A stretch of DNA of 64,000 nucleotides from Pseudoalteromonas luteoviolacea. GTDB taxonomy: Bacteria; Pseudomonadota; Gammaproteobacteria; Enterobacterales; Alteromonadaceae. The notes under the pieces were generated by a model. It was not told where the DNA came from and did no database searches. It worked only from the letters and a program-made list of their open reading frames with translations. A program made the position numbers and the translations under genes. Below are positions 1-8,832 of this stretch, piece after piece. The DNA lies in the NCBI RefSeq assembly GCF_001696455.1, contig NZ_MAUJ01000004.1, positions 427,557 to 491,556 of the forward strand. The letters run 5' to 3'. Each line of letters begins with the position of its first letter. Position 1 is the stretch's first letter.

Positions 1-1
1 C

Positions 2-298
2 TTTGTCGCGAAATACAGCTTAAATGACTTATCCGTGCGTTGGAAAACCAATTACGTACATTCTGTTTTATATCGAAGGGATGTTACTGCCGAAGACTAC
101 GAGCAACATGTTTTGCCAACGTCAGTTCTTCATCATTTGCGGGTCGGTTATTACTTAAATGATGATTTTGAGGTTTATTTTAACGTAAACAATGTAATGG
201 ATAAGGATTGGTTAGGCCATCCGGGCACTAGCTCCGGTGGTAGCACTTATCCAATCACTGGTCGTAGCTTTAGTTTGGGACTGAGTTACACCCTTTAG
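2..298 (+). CDS. TonB-dependent receptor, C-terminal fragment (5' end outside window)
   Basis: The reading frame is open from the first bases of the window, so the gene starts upstream. The 98 visible residues alternate hydrophobic and polar positions as in outer-membrane beta strands. They include a NVNNVMDKDW segment typical of the last strands of TonB-dependent receptors (usual form: NLFDKxY) and end in a strand, GRSFSLGLSYTL, shaped like the C-terminal BamA-recognition signal. Such receptors import siderophores, vitamins or oligosaccharides using TonB energy; the substrate cannot be told from this fragment. A strong hairpin with a T-run follows 48 bases after the stop. Confidence 0.8.
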   Translation, partial: FVAKYSLNDLSVRWKTNYVHSVLYRRDVTAEDYEQHVLPTSVLHHLRVGYYLNDDFEVYFNVNNVMDKDWLGHPGTSSGGSTYPITGRSFSLGLSYTL

Positions 299-1285
299 TG
301 ATTTATTAGAGCGCCGTGCTCCGTCACAGATGTTCCCCTGTGCGCAAATGCCAGCAAGCAACCTTGCTGGCATTTTTCGCTGATCAGCAGGCTGCGTAAT
401 GTGCAAGTTGTTCAAGGCAAATTCCTTGAACGCCGTCACTCTTGAAGGCGGGTGCTTATCTTGTAAATAAACAAGATACAGTGGAGAGGGCCTTGGCTGC
501 CAATGATCAAACACGGGCAGCAGCTTACCTTCTTTGATTTCAGTCGTGCAGTAAATTTCTGGTATACGAACAATGCCATTCCCTCGTATGGCTGAATAGA
601 GCATTACTCTGCCATTTTTACACGTCAGGTCGCCTTTGATGTTGACCTCTTGTGTCTCGAGCGCTTGTGTATTTGTAAACGTCCATGTTTTCATGCTACC
701 TGTGATGCACTTGTGCGTTATGAGGTTTTTAGGGTGTTCGGGTTTTCCGTATAGCTCAATATATTCAGGGCTGGCATATGTTCCAATAGTGAGGTCCATC
801 AACTTTCTGGCTATCAAGGCGGAGTCGGTGAGTTCCCCCATCCGAAATACAAAATCGAATTCACCAGCAATGAGATCGACTCTTCGGCTACTAAAATCAA
901 GGTTAACGGTGACTTCGGGGTGTTGCTGCATAAAGTCCGCGACCAGTGGGCCAACTATATTCTCACCAATAAAACCGCCAACACAGTTAATTTTAATTTC
1001 ACCAGAAAGGCGACTCGTCGCCTCAATGGTATTGTCTATCGCTTTGTCTATACCGACAAATGCGCGTTTACACTGCGCATAAAATACCTGACCGGAGGGG
1101 GTTAAATGCTGTGTTCGGGTTGTTCTAACGAGCAGGCTTACGCCTAAATTAGCCTCAAGTTGAGAAAGTTGTTTAGAAACCTGCGAGCGTGAACATTGCA
1201 GCTTTTCAGCAGCGTTTGTAAAGCTGCCTTCTTCTACCAATACCAAAAAGCTATTTATATCCGCGTAATTTACTTCTTTTCTCAT
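212..1285 (-). CDS. LysR-family transcriptional regulator with an extended C-terminus
   Basis: The protein begins with a LysR winged helix-turn-helix (about residues 5-63, with SFTNAAEKLQCSRSQVSKQL as recognition region) followed by a periplasmic-binding-like effector domain (about 90-290). It is divergent from the SDR gene at 1500, which it probably controls. I took the ATG at 1285; a TTG at 1297 would add four residues, and neither has a clear ribosome-binding site. LysR proteins usually end near 300 residues, but this frame gives about 357. The last 55 or so residues are antisense to the receptor terminator and to its last 87 bases, and look unlike a LysR domain. A lost stop codon or a frameshift near 400 is possible. 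Confidence 0.8.
   Translation of the reverse strand: MRKEVNYADINSFLVLVEEGSFTNAAEKLQCSRSQVSKQLSQLEANLGVSLLVRTTRTQHLTPSGQVFYAQCKRAFVGIDKAIDNTIEATSRLSGEIKINCVGGFIGENIVGPLVADFMQQHPEVTVNLDFSSRRVDLIAGEFDFVFRMGELTDSALIARKLMDLTIGTYASPEYIELYGKPEHPKNLITHKCITGSMKTWTFTNTQALETQEVNIKGDLTCKNGRVMLYSAIRGNGIVRIPEIYCTTEIKEGKLLPVFDHWQPRPSPLYLVYLQDKHPPSRVTAFKEFALNNLHITQPADQRKMPARLLAGICAQGNICDGARRSNKSLKGVTQSQTKATTSDWISATTGASARMA
346..377 (+). terminator. Rho-independent terminator after the TonB receptor
   Basis: A perfect 13-bp inverted repeat (346-358 with 363-375), 4-base loop CAAC, runs into a short T tract. It lies 48 bp after the receptor stop codon. The convergent LysR frame reads straight through it on the other strand. 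Confidence 0.85.
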
Positions 1286-1355
1286 ACCATTGACCAACTG
1301 TGAGCATGTTTAAATCATAACTATTAGTCATTATTTGTAAACAGTGATGTGAATT

Positions 1356-1373
1356 TGATCATATATATCATCA
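1356..1373. promoter_or_regulatory. Near-palindrome in the LysR/SDR divergent promoter region
   Basis: The 18-bp element TGATCATATATATCATCA is almost a perfect dyad, mismatching only at the symmetric C/C positions. It lies between two divergent genes, 71 bp from the LysR start and 127 bp from the SDR start. LysR regulators commonly bind AT-rich dyads in such places; assignment as its operator is inference. Confidence 0.35.
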
Positions 1374-1499
1374 ATAACGGCTGCCTTAAAATACTCTCCT
1401 AAGTTTGAGGGACGATATTTATTTGAGTAGACAAGCTCTGGTTTATCCGTCGTCAAGCAAACTTCTTTATAACAAACAGGCATAGTCAAAGAGGTCAGT

Positions 1500-2219
1500 A
1501 TGAAAAAGTTAGTGGTTATTACAGGTGCAAGTTCGGGCATTGGTGAGGCGATAGCTAGGCGTTTTAGCGAAGCTGGTTACCCGTTACTGTTAGTTGCCAG
1601 ACGCGTTGATAGATTAACGGCGCTAAATTTACCAAACTGCCTTTGTGCACAGGTTGATGTAACAGACCGCACCGCATTTGAGCAGGCCTTAAAACTCGCT
1701 GAAGAAACGTATGGCCCAGTTGAGTGTCTCATTAATAATGCGGGTGTGATGTTGCTTGGCCAAATAGACAATCAAGACAGCAGTGAGTGGCACAAAATGT
1801 TTGACGTCAATGTGTTAGCTCTTATGAACACCATGCAAGCCGTGCTTGCACCGATGAAAGCGCGACGCAGCGGTACCATTATCAATATCAGTTCAATTGC
1901 GGGTAAGAAAACGTTTCCAAACCATGCCGCATATTGCGGTACTAAGTTTGCGGTTTCTGCTATCAGCGAAAACGTGCGAGAAGAGGTTGCGGACTTTGGC
2001 GTGCGGGTGAGTAATGTTTGTCCAGGTGCTGTCGAAACTGAGTTACTCAGTCATACAACGTCCGACGAAATTAAAGATGGCTATGAGGAGTGGAAGCAAA
2101 CGATGGGCGGCGCTTTGCTTGCCGATGATATTGCGCGCACCGCGCTGTTTATTCAAGCGCAACCTCAGCAAGTGTGTATCCGAGAAATCCAAGTCGCAGC
2201 GACCCGTCAGCAGCCTTAA
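1500..2219 (+). CDS. Short-chain dehydrogenase/reductase (SDR)
   Basis: A 239-residue classical SDR, a cytosolic NAD(P)-dependent oxidoreductase with a Rossmann fold. Visible motifs are the cofactor loop TGASSGIG (residues 8-15), NNAG (79-82), the catalytic serine near 131-132 and the YxxxK pair Tyr145/Lys149. Arg34-Arg35 after the second strand favours NADP(H), as in clavulanate dehydrogenase-like and YdfG-like SDRs. The ATG at 1500 has an AGAGG ribosome-binding site just upstream. It is divergent from the LysR gene, a frequent pairing. The substrate is unknown. Confidence 0.88.
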   Translation: MKKLVVITGASSGIGEAIARRFSEAGYPLLLVARRVDRLTALNLPNCLCAQVDVTDRTAFEQALKLAEETYGPVECLINNAGVMLLGQIDNQDSSEWHKMFDVNVLALMNTMQAVLAPMKARRSGTIINISSIAGKKTFPNHAAYCGTKFAVSAISENVREEVADFGVRVSNVCPGAVETELLSHTTSDEIKDGYEEWKQTMGGALLADDIARTALFIQAQPQQVCIREIQVAATRQQP

Positions 2220-2462
2220 TTTTTTAGTGTTTGGGTCCGTTAATACTGCGCTTTTTGTGTGTGGTATGCGGACCAAACCGTTTGCTCATAAACTCGCGTG
2301 TACAGGTGTTGAATAGCATCCCTTTAGCTGGCTCAGCGTAACTAAAATCATACCAAGATGATGTAACTCAGTTCACAAATTAAACAAGCACTTGGGTGTG
2401 TTGTGTCTATACTTACTGGTATCGAATCATAGACGAAATAAGAGTTCAGCAAGGATGTATAA

Positions 2463-3491
2463 ATGAGTACAAGATATGTGTTGCTGATCACTGGGCTTCT
2501 ACTTTGTATTTGCCTTAGCCTCGTACTTCAGTTCTTTACGGCAGAGCAAAAATATCGTTGGAAGCAAAATACAGAGCGCAGCGTCATCAAAATGCGGTTT
2601 TTGGAGCGTGACGTCGATGCGCCGATCCAGCCATTACCTAAGGTGATGGAATATGATTTAGCTTGGGCAAAACTCGGTAAGGCGCTATTCAAAAGTCCAC
2701 TGCTTTCGGCCGATAACTCCACATCTTGCGCCTCGTGTCACGACTTGTATAACGGGGGGGATGATGGGTTTCCTGTTTCAGTGGGGATCAAGCAGCAATT
2801 GGGTGACCGCAATTCCCCAACGGTGATAAATGCGGTTTTCAACTTTCGTCAATTTTGGGATGGCCGCAGTTCTGACTTAATAGAACAAGCACCTCAACCT
2901 ATCCATAATCCACTTGAAATGGGCACTAACTGGGCGCAAGTGATTGAAAAGCTAAGTGCTCAGCCCGGTTTTGTCAGTAGTTTTAATGCCCTCTCTGAAG
3001 AGGGGATCACAGAACAAAACATCATCAAAGCCATTGTGGCTTTTGAAGAGTCTTTGGTTTCCGAAAATACCCCTATTGATGCGTTTTTACTCGGTGATAC
3101 CAATGCACTGAGCCCCCAACAAAAAAGAGGGTATGACAAGTTTGTAAATTATGGCTGTGTCACTTGCCATCAGGGGCGCAATATTGGCGGTAATCTCTAT
3201 CAAAAAATAGGTCGGTTAGACAGAGTACCGACGAGTTTGCAGGACGATTTTGGCCGATATGAATTGACTAAAAATGAACAAGATAAATATGTATTTAAAG
3301 TACCAAGTTTGAGAAATGTCGCCGACACCTCACCTTACTTTCACAATGGGTCAGTTGATGAGTTAGCTGATGCAATTCGCATTATGGCAAGAGGGCAACT
3401 GGGCCTAGAGCTCAGTGATGAGGATGTCGCAGATATTGAGGCGCTTTTACATGCTTTTTCTGGTGAATTACCGAGGTCTTTGACAGAGTGA
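2463..3491 (+). CDS. Di-haem cytochrome-c peroxidase family protein (CCP/MauG)
   Basis: The protein has an N-terminal hydrophobic segment (about 5-25) acting as signal anchor, then two c-type haem sites, CASCH (89-93) and CVTCH (232-236). Conserved peroxidase surroundings include GDRNSPTVINA (114-124), FWDGR (131-135) and SPYFHNGS late in the protein. This is the layout of bacterial di-haem peroxidases, which reduce hydrogen peroxide in the periplasm with electrons from small cytochromes; MauG-like relatives oxidise other substrates. Its stop codon overlaps the GTG start of the downstream hybrid histidine kinase, so the two are translationally coupled. I cannot tell peroxidase from MauG-like activity. 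Confidence 0.88.
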   Translation: MSTRYVLLITGLLLCICLSLVLQFFTAEQKYRWKQNTERSVIKMRFLERDVDAPIQPLPKVMEYDLAWAKLGKALFKSPLLSADNSTSCASCHDLYNGGDDGFPVSVGIKQQLGDRNSPTVINAVFNFRQFWDGRSSDLIEQAPQPIHNPLEMGTNWAQVIEKLSAQPGFVSSFNALSEEGITEQNIIKAIVAFEESLVSENTPIDAFLLGDTNALSPQQKRGYDKFVNYGCVTCHQGRNIGGNLYQKIGRLDRVPTSLQDDFGRYELTKNEQDKYVFKVPSLRNVADTSPYFHNGSVDELADAIRIMARGQLGLELSDEDVADIEALLHAFSGELPRSLTE

Positions 3492-5839
3492 AATATCTAA
3501 TCGAAGCAATATTGCTAGGGTTGATATGGTTTTTTGGCTTTGCCGCCATTGATGCCTACCACCTTCTTAACCGACACCAACATGAGCTGGAATTAAAAAG
3601 CCGCCTCAACTTGGTGGCAACGGAGCTATCACTTGAAACGCTGTCTGCGATGGATAGCAATATTTACCATTTTGACCGGCATGCGCAAAAGCAATTGGAA
3701 TTTGAACGTTACCTCCAAGAGTTAGATTTAAATGACTTATTGAACCAAGATGTGGCCACAGAGTTAGATAAATTTCAGGTGACTATCGACACTTACATGC
3801 AATTGGCGTCAATGCTAAAAACATCCTACCGATACATCGCGAAACAAGAATTAGAAAGAGGAGAATATGCGCCGCAATCGCAGAACATTATCAGTGAAGT
3901 GGTATCGCTAGTTTCAAATCTGATGGTGACTAACTCCATCCCTGTCATTGAACGTGTAAGAGCAAAGCTTGAAGCAACTTTGCCAGCGCTTGAGCAACTT
4001 GAAGAAGCTGAGCCTAGATTCAGGATAATGCGACTGCATGTCGAGTTTGTACTAGAAAACGCGTTGCAGGCTTCGAACTTATTAGTGCCCATTCAACAAA
4101 GTGAGATTTCTCGTGTCATTTTAAAAGATAACCAATTACTGGCTGAAAATATCAAGGGCACGTACTGGTCGATGATGCGCTCTATTATGCTGCTATTGGC
4201 AGTGGTCTTTTTGTTGGTGATCACCGCTTTGGCTCGCTTGATGATGGATTTGAAAAAGGCGAATCAATTGGCTAACCAAGCCGCCGAAACCAAGTCGCTA
4301 TTTGTATCGAACATGTCTCATGAAATTCGCACGCCAATGAATGGGATCTTGGGACTGACAGACATTTTGCTTAATACTGAGCTTACCGCGATACAGCGAA
4401 ACTACCTTGAAAAGGTGCGCTTTTCGGCCAATGCCCTGACAACAATCATCAATGATATTTTAGACTTTTCTAAGATAGAATCTAAAAAGCTGCATATCGA
4501 GCACGTGTCTTTTCAATTTGAAGACTTGCTCGATAACTTACGCTCCTTGATAACGCCGATAGCAAATACGAAGGGGATCAAATTGATATTTGATTTGGAC
4601 CCAGAATTGAACGACCAATATGTGGGCGACCCTGTTCGCATTAATCAGATTATGCTCAATTTTGCTTCTAATGCGGTCAAATTCACTGAGCAGGGAACCG
4701 TCACGCTTAGCGTTCGCAAAAAACACAAAGCGCAAGATAAAGAGTGGGTAGAGATCTCAATCATAGACACCGGCATCGGCATTGCAGAAGATAAAGTGGC
4801 ATTGTTATTTGAACGATTTACACAAGCAGAGTCATCCACGACACGAAAATACGGTGGCACGGGCTTGGGGCTCACGATTTGTAAGTTATTAACGGAGCTG
4901 ATGCACGGTGAAATTCATGTGGAAAGTACAGTAGGGCAAGGCTCTAAATTTACAGTAACGTTGCCGTTGGACACCGTATGTAACGAAGAGCCTGAAATCG
5001 TAGTTAACATGCAAGGCTCAATGTTAATCGTAGAAGATGACCCAATTTATTTGGAAGTGAGCACTAACATCGCACGTTCGTTGGGCTTAGAAGTGACAGG
5101 TGCCACACGAGGGTGTGAAGCACAGCTGCGCTTGTCTGAATCTCAATTTGATATCCTACTGCTTGATTGGGTCCTACCTGATTATGAAGCCAATGAATTG
5201 CTTAAAAAGCTCGAGAGCCTCGACGTACTGCCACAAAGGGTCGTGATATATACGGCGCACACGGAAGAGTTTATTAAAACAGATTTGAATTACCCTATTT
5301 TATATAAACCGCTGCTTAAGCGTGATTTAATTGATGTGCTAACGCGCCCCCATGATTGTACGCCCGGTACGGCAAGTCGCTCTGGTGGTGCAACTGGCCG
5401 TGATGAAACGGCAAAGCCATCCGGTGATGTATCATCCAATGTATTACAAGGCTCTCAGTTGAAGGTTTTACTGGTTGAAGACAATGAGATAAATCGCATT
5501 GTGGCGTTAAAACTACTTGGGCGTATTGATGGACTGGAAGTCGATGTGGCAGTAAACGGGCAAGAAGCGGTGGAAGTCATTAATGCCTGCGACGGCGCAT
5601 TTGATATGGTGTTTATGGATATTCAAATGCCTGTAATGGATGGTGTAGAAGCCACGAAAGTAATTCGGCAAAGCTATGATGCAGACACGCTGACCATTAT
5701 TGCACTAACGGCGAACGTGATGCAGTCAGAAATTGATAAATATTTTGCAATTGGCATGAATGGTCATTTAGGCAAGCCGTTTAAAATGAGTGAGCTAGAA
5801 GATGTGTTTAAGCAGCATGCAGACTTGGCCGATCAATAA
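3488..5839 (+). CDS. Hybrid sensor histidine kinase with two receiver domains
   Basis: Domain order: membrane segment (about 5-24), an entirely helical periplasmic region (30-228) resembling DAHL-type sensor domains, a second membrane segment (229-250), HisKA with H-box SHEIRTPMNG (His278), an HATPase domain with GTGLGL in its G box, then two receivers. The first has its phosphorylatable Asp in LLLDWVLPD and Lys in YKPL; the second has VEDNEIN, FMDIQMPVMDG and GKPF. It starts with GTG overlapping the peroxidase stop codon, so sensing may be linked to peroxide or redox state. There is no separate response regulator or Hpt gene nearby; output probably goes to a remote partner. Confidence 0.87.
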   Translation: MKYLIEAILLGLIWFFGFAAIDAYHLLNRHQHELELKSRLNLVATELSLETLSAMDSNIYHFDRHAQKQLEFERYLQELDLNDLLNQDVATELDKFQVTIDTYMQLASMLKTSYRYIAKQELERGEYAPQSQNIISEVVSLVSNLMVTNSIPVIERVRAKLEATLPALEQLEEAEPRFRIMRLHVEFVLENALQASNLLVPIQQSEISRVILKDNQLLAENIKGTYWSMMRSIMLLLAVVFLLVITALARLMMDLKKANQLANQAAETKSLFVSNMSHEIRTPMNGILGLTDILLNTELTAIQRNYLEKVRFSANALTTIINDILDFSKIESKKLHIEHVSFQFEDLLDNLRSLITPIANTKGIKLIFDLDPELNDQYVGDPVRINQIMLNFASNAVKFTEQGTVTLSVRKKHKAQDKEWVEISIIDTGIGIAEDKVALLFERFTQAESSTTRKYGGTGLGLTICKLLTELMHGEIHVESTVGQGSKFTVTLPLDTVCNEEPEIVVNMQGSMLIVEDDPIYLEVSTNIARSLGLEVTGATRGCEAQLRLSESQFDILLLDWVLPDYEANELLKKLESLDVLPQRVVIYTAHTEEFIKTDLNYPILYKPLLKRDLIDVLTRPHDCTPGTASRSGGATGRDETAKPSGDVSSNVLQGSQLKVLLVEDNEINRIVALKLLGRIDGLEVDVAVNGQEAVEVINACDGAFDMVFMDIQMPVMDGVEATKVIRQSYDADTLTIIALTANVMQSEIDKYFAIGMNGHLGKPFKMSELEDVFKQHADLADQ

Positions 5840-5931
5840 TTGAGCGCTGAAAATAAAAAAGTAACCACACCAAATACGAAGTCGTCGTTCGCAAGGGCAG
5901 TGTGGCCACTTTAAAGTACTGTTTATTGTGA

Positions 5932-6807
5932 TTAGCGTGTTTTAAGGGCCAGCATATCCTGCATGCCATATAAGTCGTATATATGTTGCATGGCATTTTC
6001 AGTGGCGTGATTGACTGACTCGATAATCGGGTTCAGCCCTGTGCCATCGACCGTTGTTCTAAATAGGCGCTCAGCAGGGGCCGTTTGCAATAGCTTAAGC
6101 ACCGCATCAGCTACCATTTGTGGGTTTGGTGCGTCGTCGGCATCGTGCCCTTGCTCTGTACCTGCCCACATTTTCTCAGGTGCGTCAGCAAATTCTCCAT
6201 AACTTTGGCTCACAGCAGCATCGCTCGATCTTAATAAGTTTGCGCCAAAATCAGTTCCAAACCCGCCCGGTTGGACGATTAAAGACTGAATGCCAAATTG
6301 CGAAAGTTCGACGCGATAGTTTTCAGCTAAGCCCTCCACCGCGTGTTTGGTGGCGTTGTAAGCACCAAGAAATGGTAAAACAAACTGGCCTAAAATACTC
6401 GATACTTGAATCAGGGTACCGCTGCCTTGCTGTTTCATGTTGGGTAAAACAGCGCGGGTCATTCTTTGCACCCCAAATACATTAATATCAAACACGCGTT
6501 TAAAGTCCTCAATATCAAAACTTTCTTGCCAGCCTAAGGTACCCACACCGGCATTGTTTATGAGTACGTCAATTTTGCCTGTATGTGTCAGAGCCAATTT
6601 GACACCCTGCGCAACACTTTGGTCATTAGTGACATCAATATCGACGATTTTAATGCCTTTGGCTTTAAGTTCATTGGCGATTGAGGCATTACGACCCAGC
6701 GGGTCGCGCATGGTGCCAATCACGTGGTAGCCTGCATCAATTAATGTATTTGCGATTAAATAGCCAAAGCCACTGTTTGCGCCGGTTACTAAAACTGTTT
6801 GTGTCAT
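5932..6807 (-). CDS. Short-chain dehydrogenase/reductase (SDR)
   Basis: A 291-residue SDR with TGANSGFG cofactor loop near the N-terminus, NNAG mid-protein, a serine in QVSSILG and the catalytic YNATK. It resembles SDRs annotated as retinol-dehydrogenase-like or oxidoreductases of unknown substrate. The ATG at 6807 was chosen because GGAGAA lies at the right distance upstream; the frame could run four codons further to a TTG. It is the second gene of an operon with the DJ-1/PfpI gene (45-bp gap) and both are divergent from the LysR gene at 7819. The substrate is unknown. Confidence 0.87.
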   Translation of the reverse strand: MTQTVLVTGANSGFGYLIANTLIDAGYHVIGTMRDPLGRNASIANELKAKGIKIVDIDVTNDQSVAQGVKLALTHTGKIDVLINNAGVGTLGWQESFDIEDFKRVFDINVFGVQRMTRAVLPNMKQQGSGTLIQVSSILGQFVLPFLGAYNATKHAVEGLAENYRVELSQFGIQSLIVQPGGFGTDFGANLLRSSDAAVSQSYGEFADAPEKMWAGTEQGHDADDAPNPQMVADAVLKLLQTAPAERLFRTTVDGTGLNPIIESVNHATENAMQHIYDLYGMQDMLALKTR

Positions 6808-6852
6808 GGTGTTCTCCAAAAATTGTGTGATAAATGTGTGAGTAGGTGTGGT

Positions 6853-7695
6853 TTAGTTCAGCTTTTCTAGTAGTGCTTTGGCGACGCCCACGGAAGACTT
6901 GTTGTTTTGGCCTGTGATGAGCTCTCGGTCAATCACGATATGAGGCTGCCAATCTTGTTCTCCTCTCGTGTATTTGCCACCGGCTTTAGTAAGCGCATCT
7001 TGTGGCCAATAAAAGAGTTCATCACCACCTAGGTAATACTTTGTTGCAACCGCTTCTTCTGAGTTGCTAAAAGTCGTCATTTTATAGCCGTCGTATACCC
7101 AACCCTTAGCGGCTGTGGCCTTGCCGTTTGATTTCATTTGCTGCTCGAACTGCTGTGCATTGGGTAAAGCAGAAAGTAGCGCCACAGGTCCATGACAAAC
7201 GAGCCCTGTGGGTTTTTGCTTGGCATTGAAGTGACGTAAAAACTGACCAAGCTGCGCATTACTGACTAAGTCGCCAAGTGGCGCGTGCCCACCTGGGACA
7301 AATACAGCATCAAACTGCTCAATGCCGATTTGCTCGATGCGAGAAAAGCTCATAACGGGGCTATGTGTCTTGTCGTCAATCATTAGCTGATTAAAGAGTG
7401 CTTTGTGTGCAGCGTAGTTTTCTTGGCTTACATCTAAAAAATGATCCGGTGTATCAGATACTGGGTCCAACCTTGGTGCCATACCCTTAGGTGATGCAAA
7501 GGTCAGAGTATGCCCAGCTTCTAAAAACAATTTAACCGGTTCCATCAGCTCATTCAGATAGACGCCTGTTTCGTAGTTTGAACCATTTTTTAAAGTCATT
7601 TGTGCGGTGTCCGACATCACAACCAGAATTTCATCGGCCAAAGTGAGCGGGCTCATTGTGAGTGCGGCCAGTGCAAATAGCGGTTTAAGTTTCAT
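6853..7695 (-). CDS. Exported DJ-1/PfpI family protein (class I glutamine-amidotransferase-like)
   Basis: After a predicted Sec signal peptide (MKLKPLFALA to about residue 20) comes a DJ-1/PfpI fold. The nucleophile elbow reads GLVCHGP, giving Cys167-His168, with a conserved Glu49 (YLNEL) and FVPGGHAPLGDL, as in Hsp31-like proteins. Family members act as glyoxalase III, chaperone or deglycase enzymes; which applies cannot be read here. An exported version is less usual. The start at 7695 has AGGA upstream and exposes the signal peptide; an upstream in-frame start at 7737 would bury it. It heads an operon with the SDR at 5932. Confidence 0.83.
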   Translation of the reverse strand: MKLKPLFALAALTMSPLTLADEILVVMSDTAQMTLKNGSNYETGVYLNELMEPVKLFLEAGHTLTFASPKGMAPRLDPVSDTPDHFLDVSQENYAAHKALFNQLMIDDKTHSPVMSFSRIEQIGIEQFDAVFVPGGHAPLGDLVSNAQLGQFLRHFNAKQKPTGLVCHGPVALLSALPNAQQFEQQMKSNGKATAAKGWVYDGYKMTTFSNSEEAVATKYYLGGDELFYWPQDALTKAGGKYTRGEQDWQPHIVIDRELITGQNNKSSVGVAKALLEKLN

Positions 7696-7768
7696 AACGG
7701 TTATTCCTAATAGTCTGTATGTCTTTTCGAGATGCATTCAGAATATGCGGTAGAGCTTCATTAATGAA

Positions 7769-7809
7769 ATTAATAGCTGTAATATTGCTATTAGAAAAAT
7801 TAATAGCTG
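7769..7809. promoter_or_regulatory. Repeated dyad, probable LysR operator
   Basis: The 11-mer ATTAATAGCTG occurs at 7769-7779 and again at 7799-7809, exactly 30 bp apart. Between them GCTATTA (7787-7793) forms a 7-bp dyad with TAATAGC (7771-7777). Three half-sites on one face of the helix, between a LysR gene and the operon divergent from it, fit a LysR recognition plus activation site. Confidence 0.5.
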
Positions 7810-7818
7810 GTGGGTGTT

Positions 7819-8727
7819 ATGGGCAATATTTCAGATATTGAATTGAATCAATTAAGATTGCTGCAGATTATCTTTGAAACGAAAAACTTAACTCGTGCAG
7901 GAGAAAGAGCGGGTTTGACGCAGTCTGCGGTGAGTCATGTGTTGAAAAAGCTGCGTCACAGTTTTAATGACTCATTGGTTATTCGCCAAGGCAATCAGCT
8001 GGTATTAACGCCGAGGGCAGAAGCCTTAAAGCCTCAATTGGGGCGCTGGTTAAATGACTTTGAGCGGCACATTTTACATCAAGAGCAGTTTGACCCGGGA
8101 ACCTCTTCGCGCATTTTTTATATTGCCACCAGTGATCTTGTCGAGCAGATGCTTGCAGGGCCTTTGCTGACGTACCTTGGTCGTATTGCGCCTAATATTC
8201 GAGTCGTGTTTACTAAGCTGGATAAACGGGGATTTGCCAGTCAGATTGAAAGTGGTGAGGTAGACTTTTCGATTAGTGTCATGGAGTCAAACCACCCAAG
8301 CCTTATGGTAACCACATTGTATCGAGATGATTTTGTTTCTATCGTGCGATGTGACCACCCACTGTTGCAAGGGCCAAATGTGCCAGAGGCTTTTTGCCAG
8401 TATCCCCATGTACTGGCTGGCACGGGTAAAGATATAAAAGGTATGGTCGATGATGCGCTTGCACAGGTTGGCTTATCTCGAACTGTGCAGTACAAAGTTG
8501 CCAACTTTTCGAGTGCGCCTTATATCGTCGAAGACAGTGACGCCGTATTTACAGCACCACGCAAGTTTATCCGTGCGATTACATCGCGGTTTAAAGTCAC
8601 TGAGTTTGAAACACCTTGTGCGATACAGGGTTATGCCATGAAGATTTACTGGAATATCAGGAACAAAGATGATGAGGCCATCAACTGGTTGCGAAAGCAG
8701 ATTGTCGCAGTGACGAAAGCGCATTAA
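7819..8727 (+). CDS. LysR-family transcriptional regulator
   Basis: A 302-residue LysR protein. The N-terminal winged helix contains NLTRAGERAGLTQSAVSHVLKKLR, followed by a PBP2-like effector domain. The DQLRLL-type start (ELNQLRLLQIIFETKNLTRA) groups it with NodD/LeuO/PA0477-like regulators rather than the CysB type. The ATG at 7819 was preferred to a GTG nine bases upstream; GGTGG upstream is a modest ribosome-binding site. It is divergent from the DJ-1/SDR operon, with a repeated dyad between them, so it probably controls that operon and itself. The inducer is unknown. Confidence 0.87.
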   Translation: MGNISDIELNQLRLLQIIFETKNLTRAGERAGLTQSAVSHVLKKLRHSFNDSLVIRQGNQLVLTPRAEALKPQLGRWLNDFERHILHQEQFDPGTSSRIFYIATSDLVEQMLAGPLLTYLGRIAPNIRVVFTKLDKRGFASQIESGEVDFSISVMESNHPSLMVTTLYRDDFVSIVRCDHPLLQGPNVPEAFCQYPHVLAGTGKDIKGMVDDALAQVGLSRTVQYKVANFSSAPYIVEDSDAVFTAPRKFIRAITSRFKVTEFETPCAIQGYAMKIYWNIRNKDDEAINWLRKQIVAVTKAH

Positions 8728-8832
8728 GTTTGGTTTGTGATTAACCCCATGTGTTGGTGGCTAAACGCAATTGCCATTGTAACTAAGGCATGATTCATTA
8801 TTATTCTCTAAAAAATGATTAAGGATAGTAGG

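Noticed and set aside
636..1082. Plus-strand open frame of 148 codons inside the LysR gene
   Set aside because: It is antisense to a conserved LysR domain and has the Cys/Ser-rich composition of a shadow frame.
1331..1540. Minus-strand open frame of 69 codons in the LysR/SDR gap
   Set aside because: It crosses the SDR start and its ribosome-binding site, has no recognisable domain and lies where a promoter is expected.
2226..2283. Imperfect inverted repeat GTTTGGGTCCG / CGGACCAAAC after the first SDR
   Set aside because: The loop is over 30 bases, one base bulges and no T-run follows.
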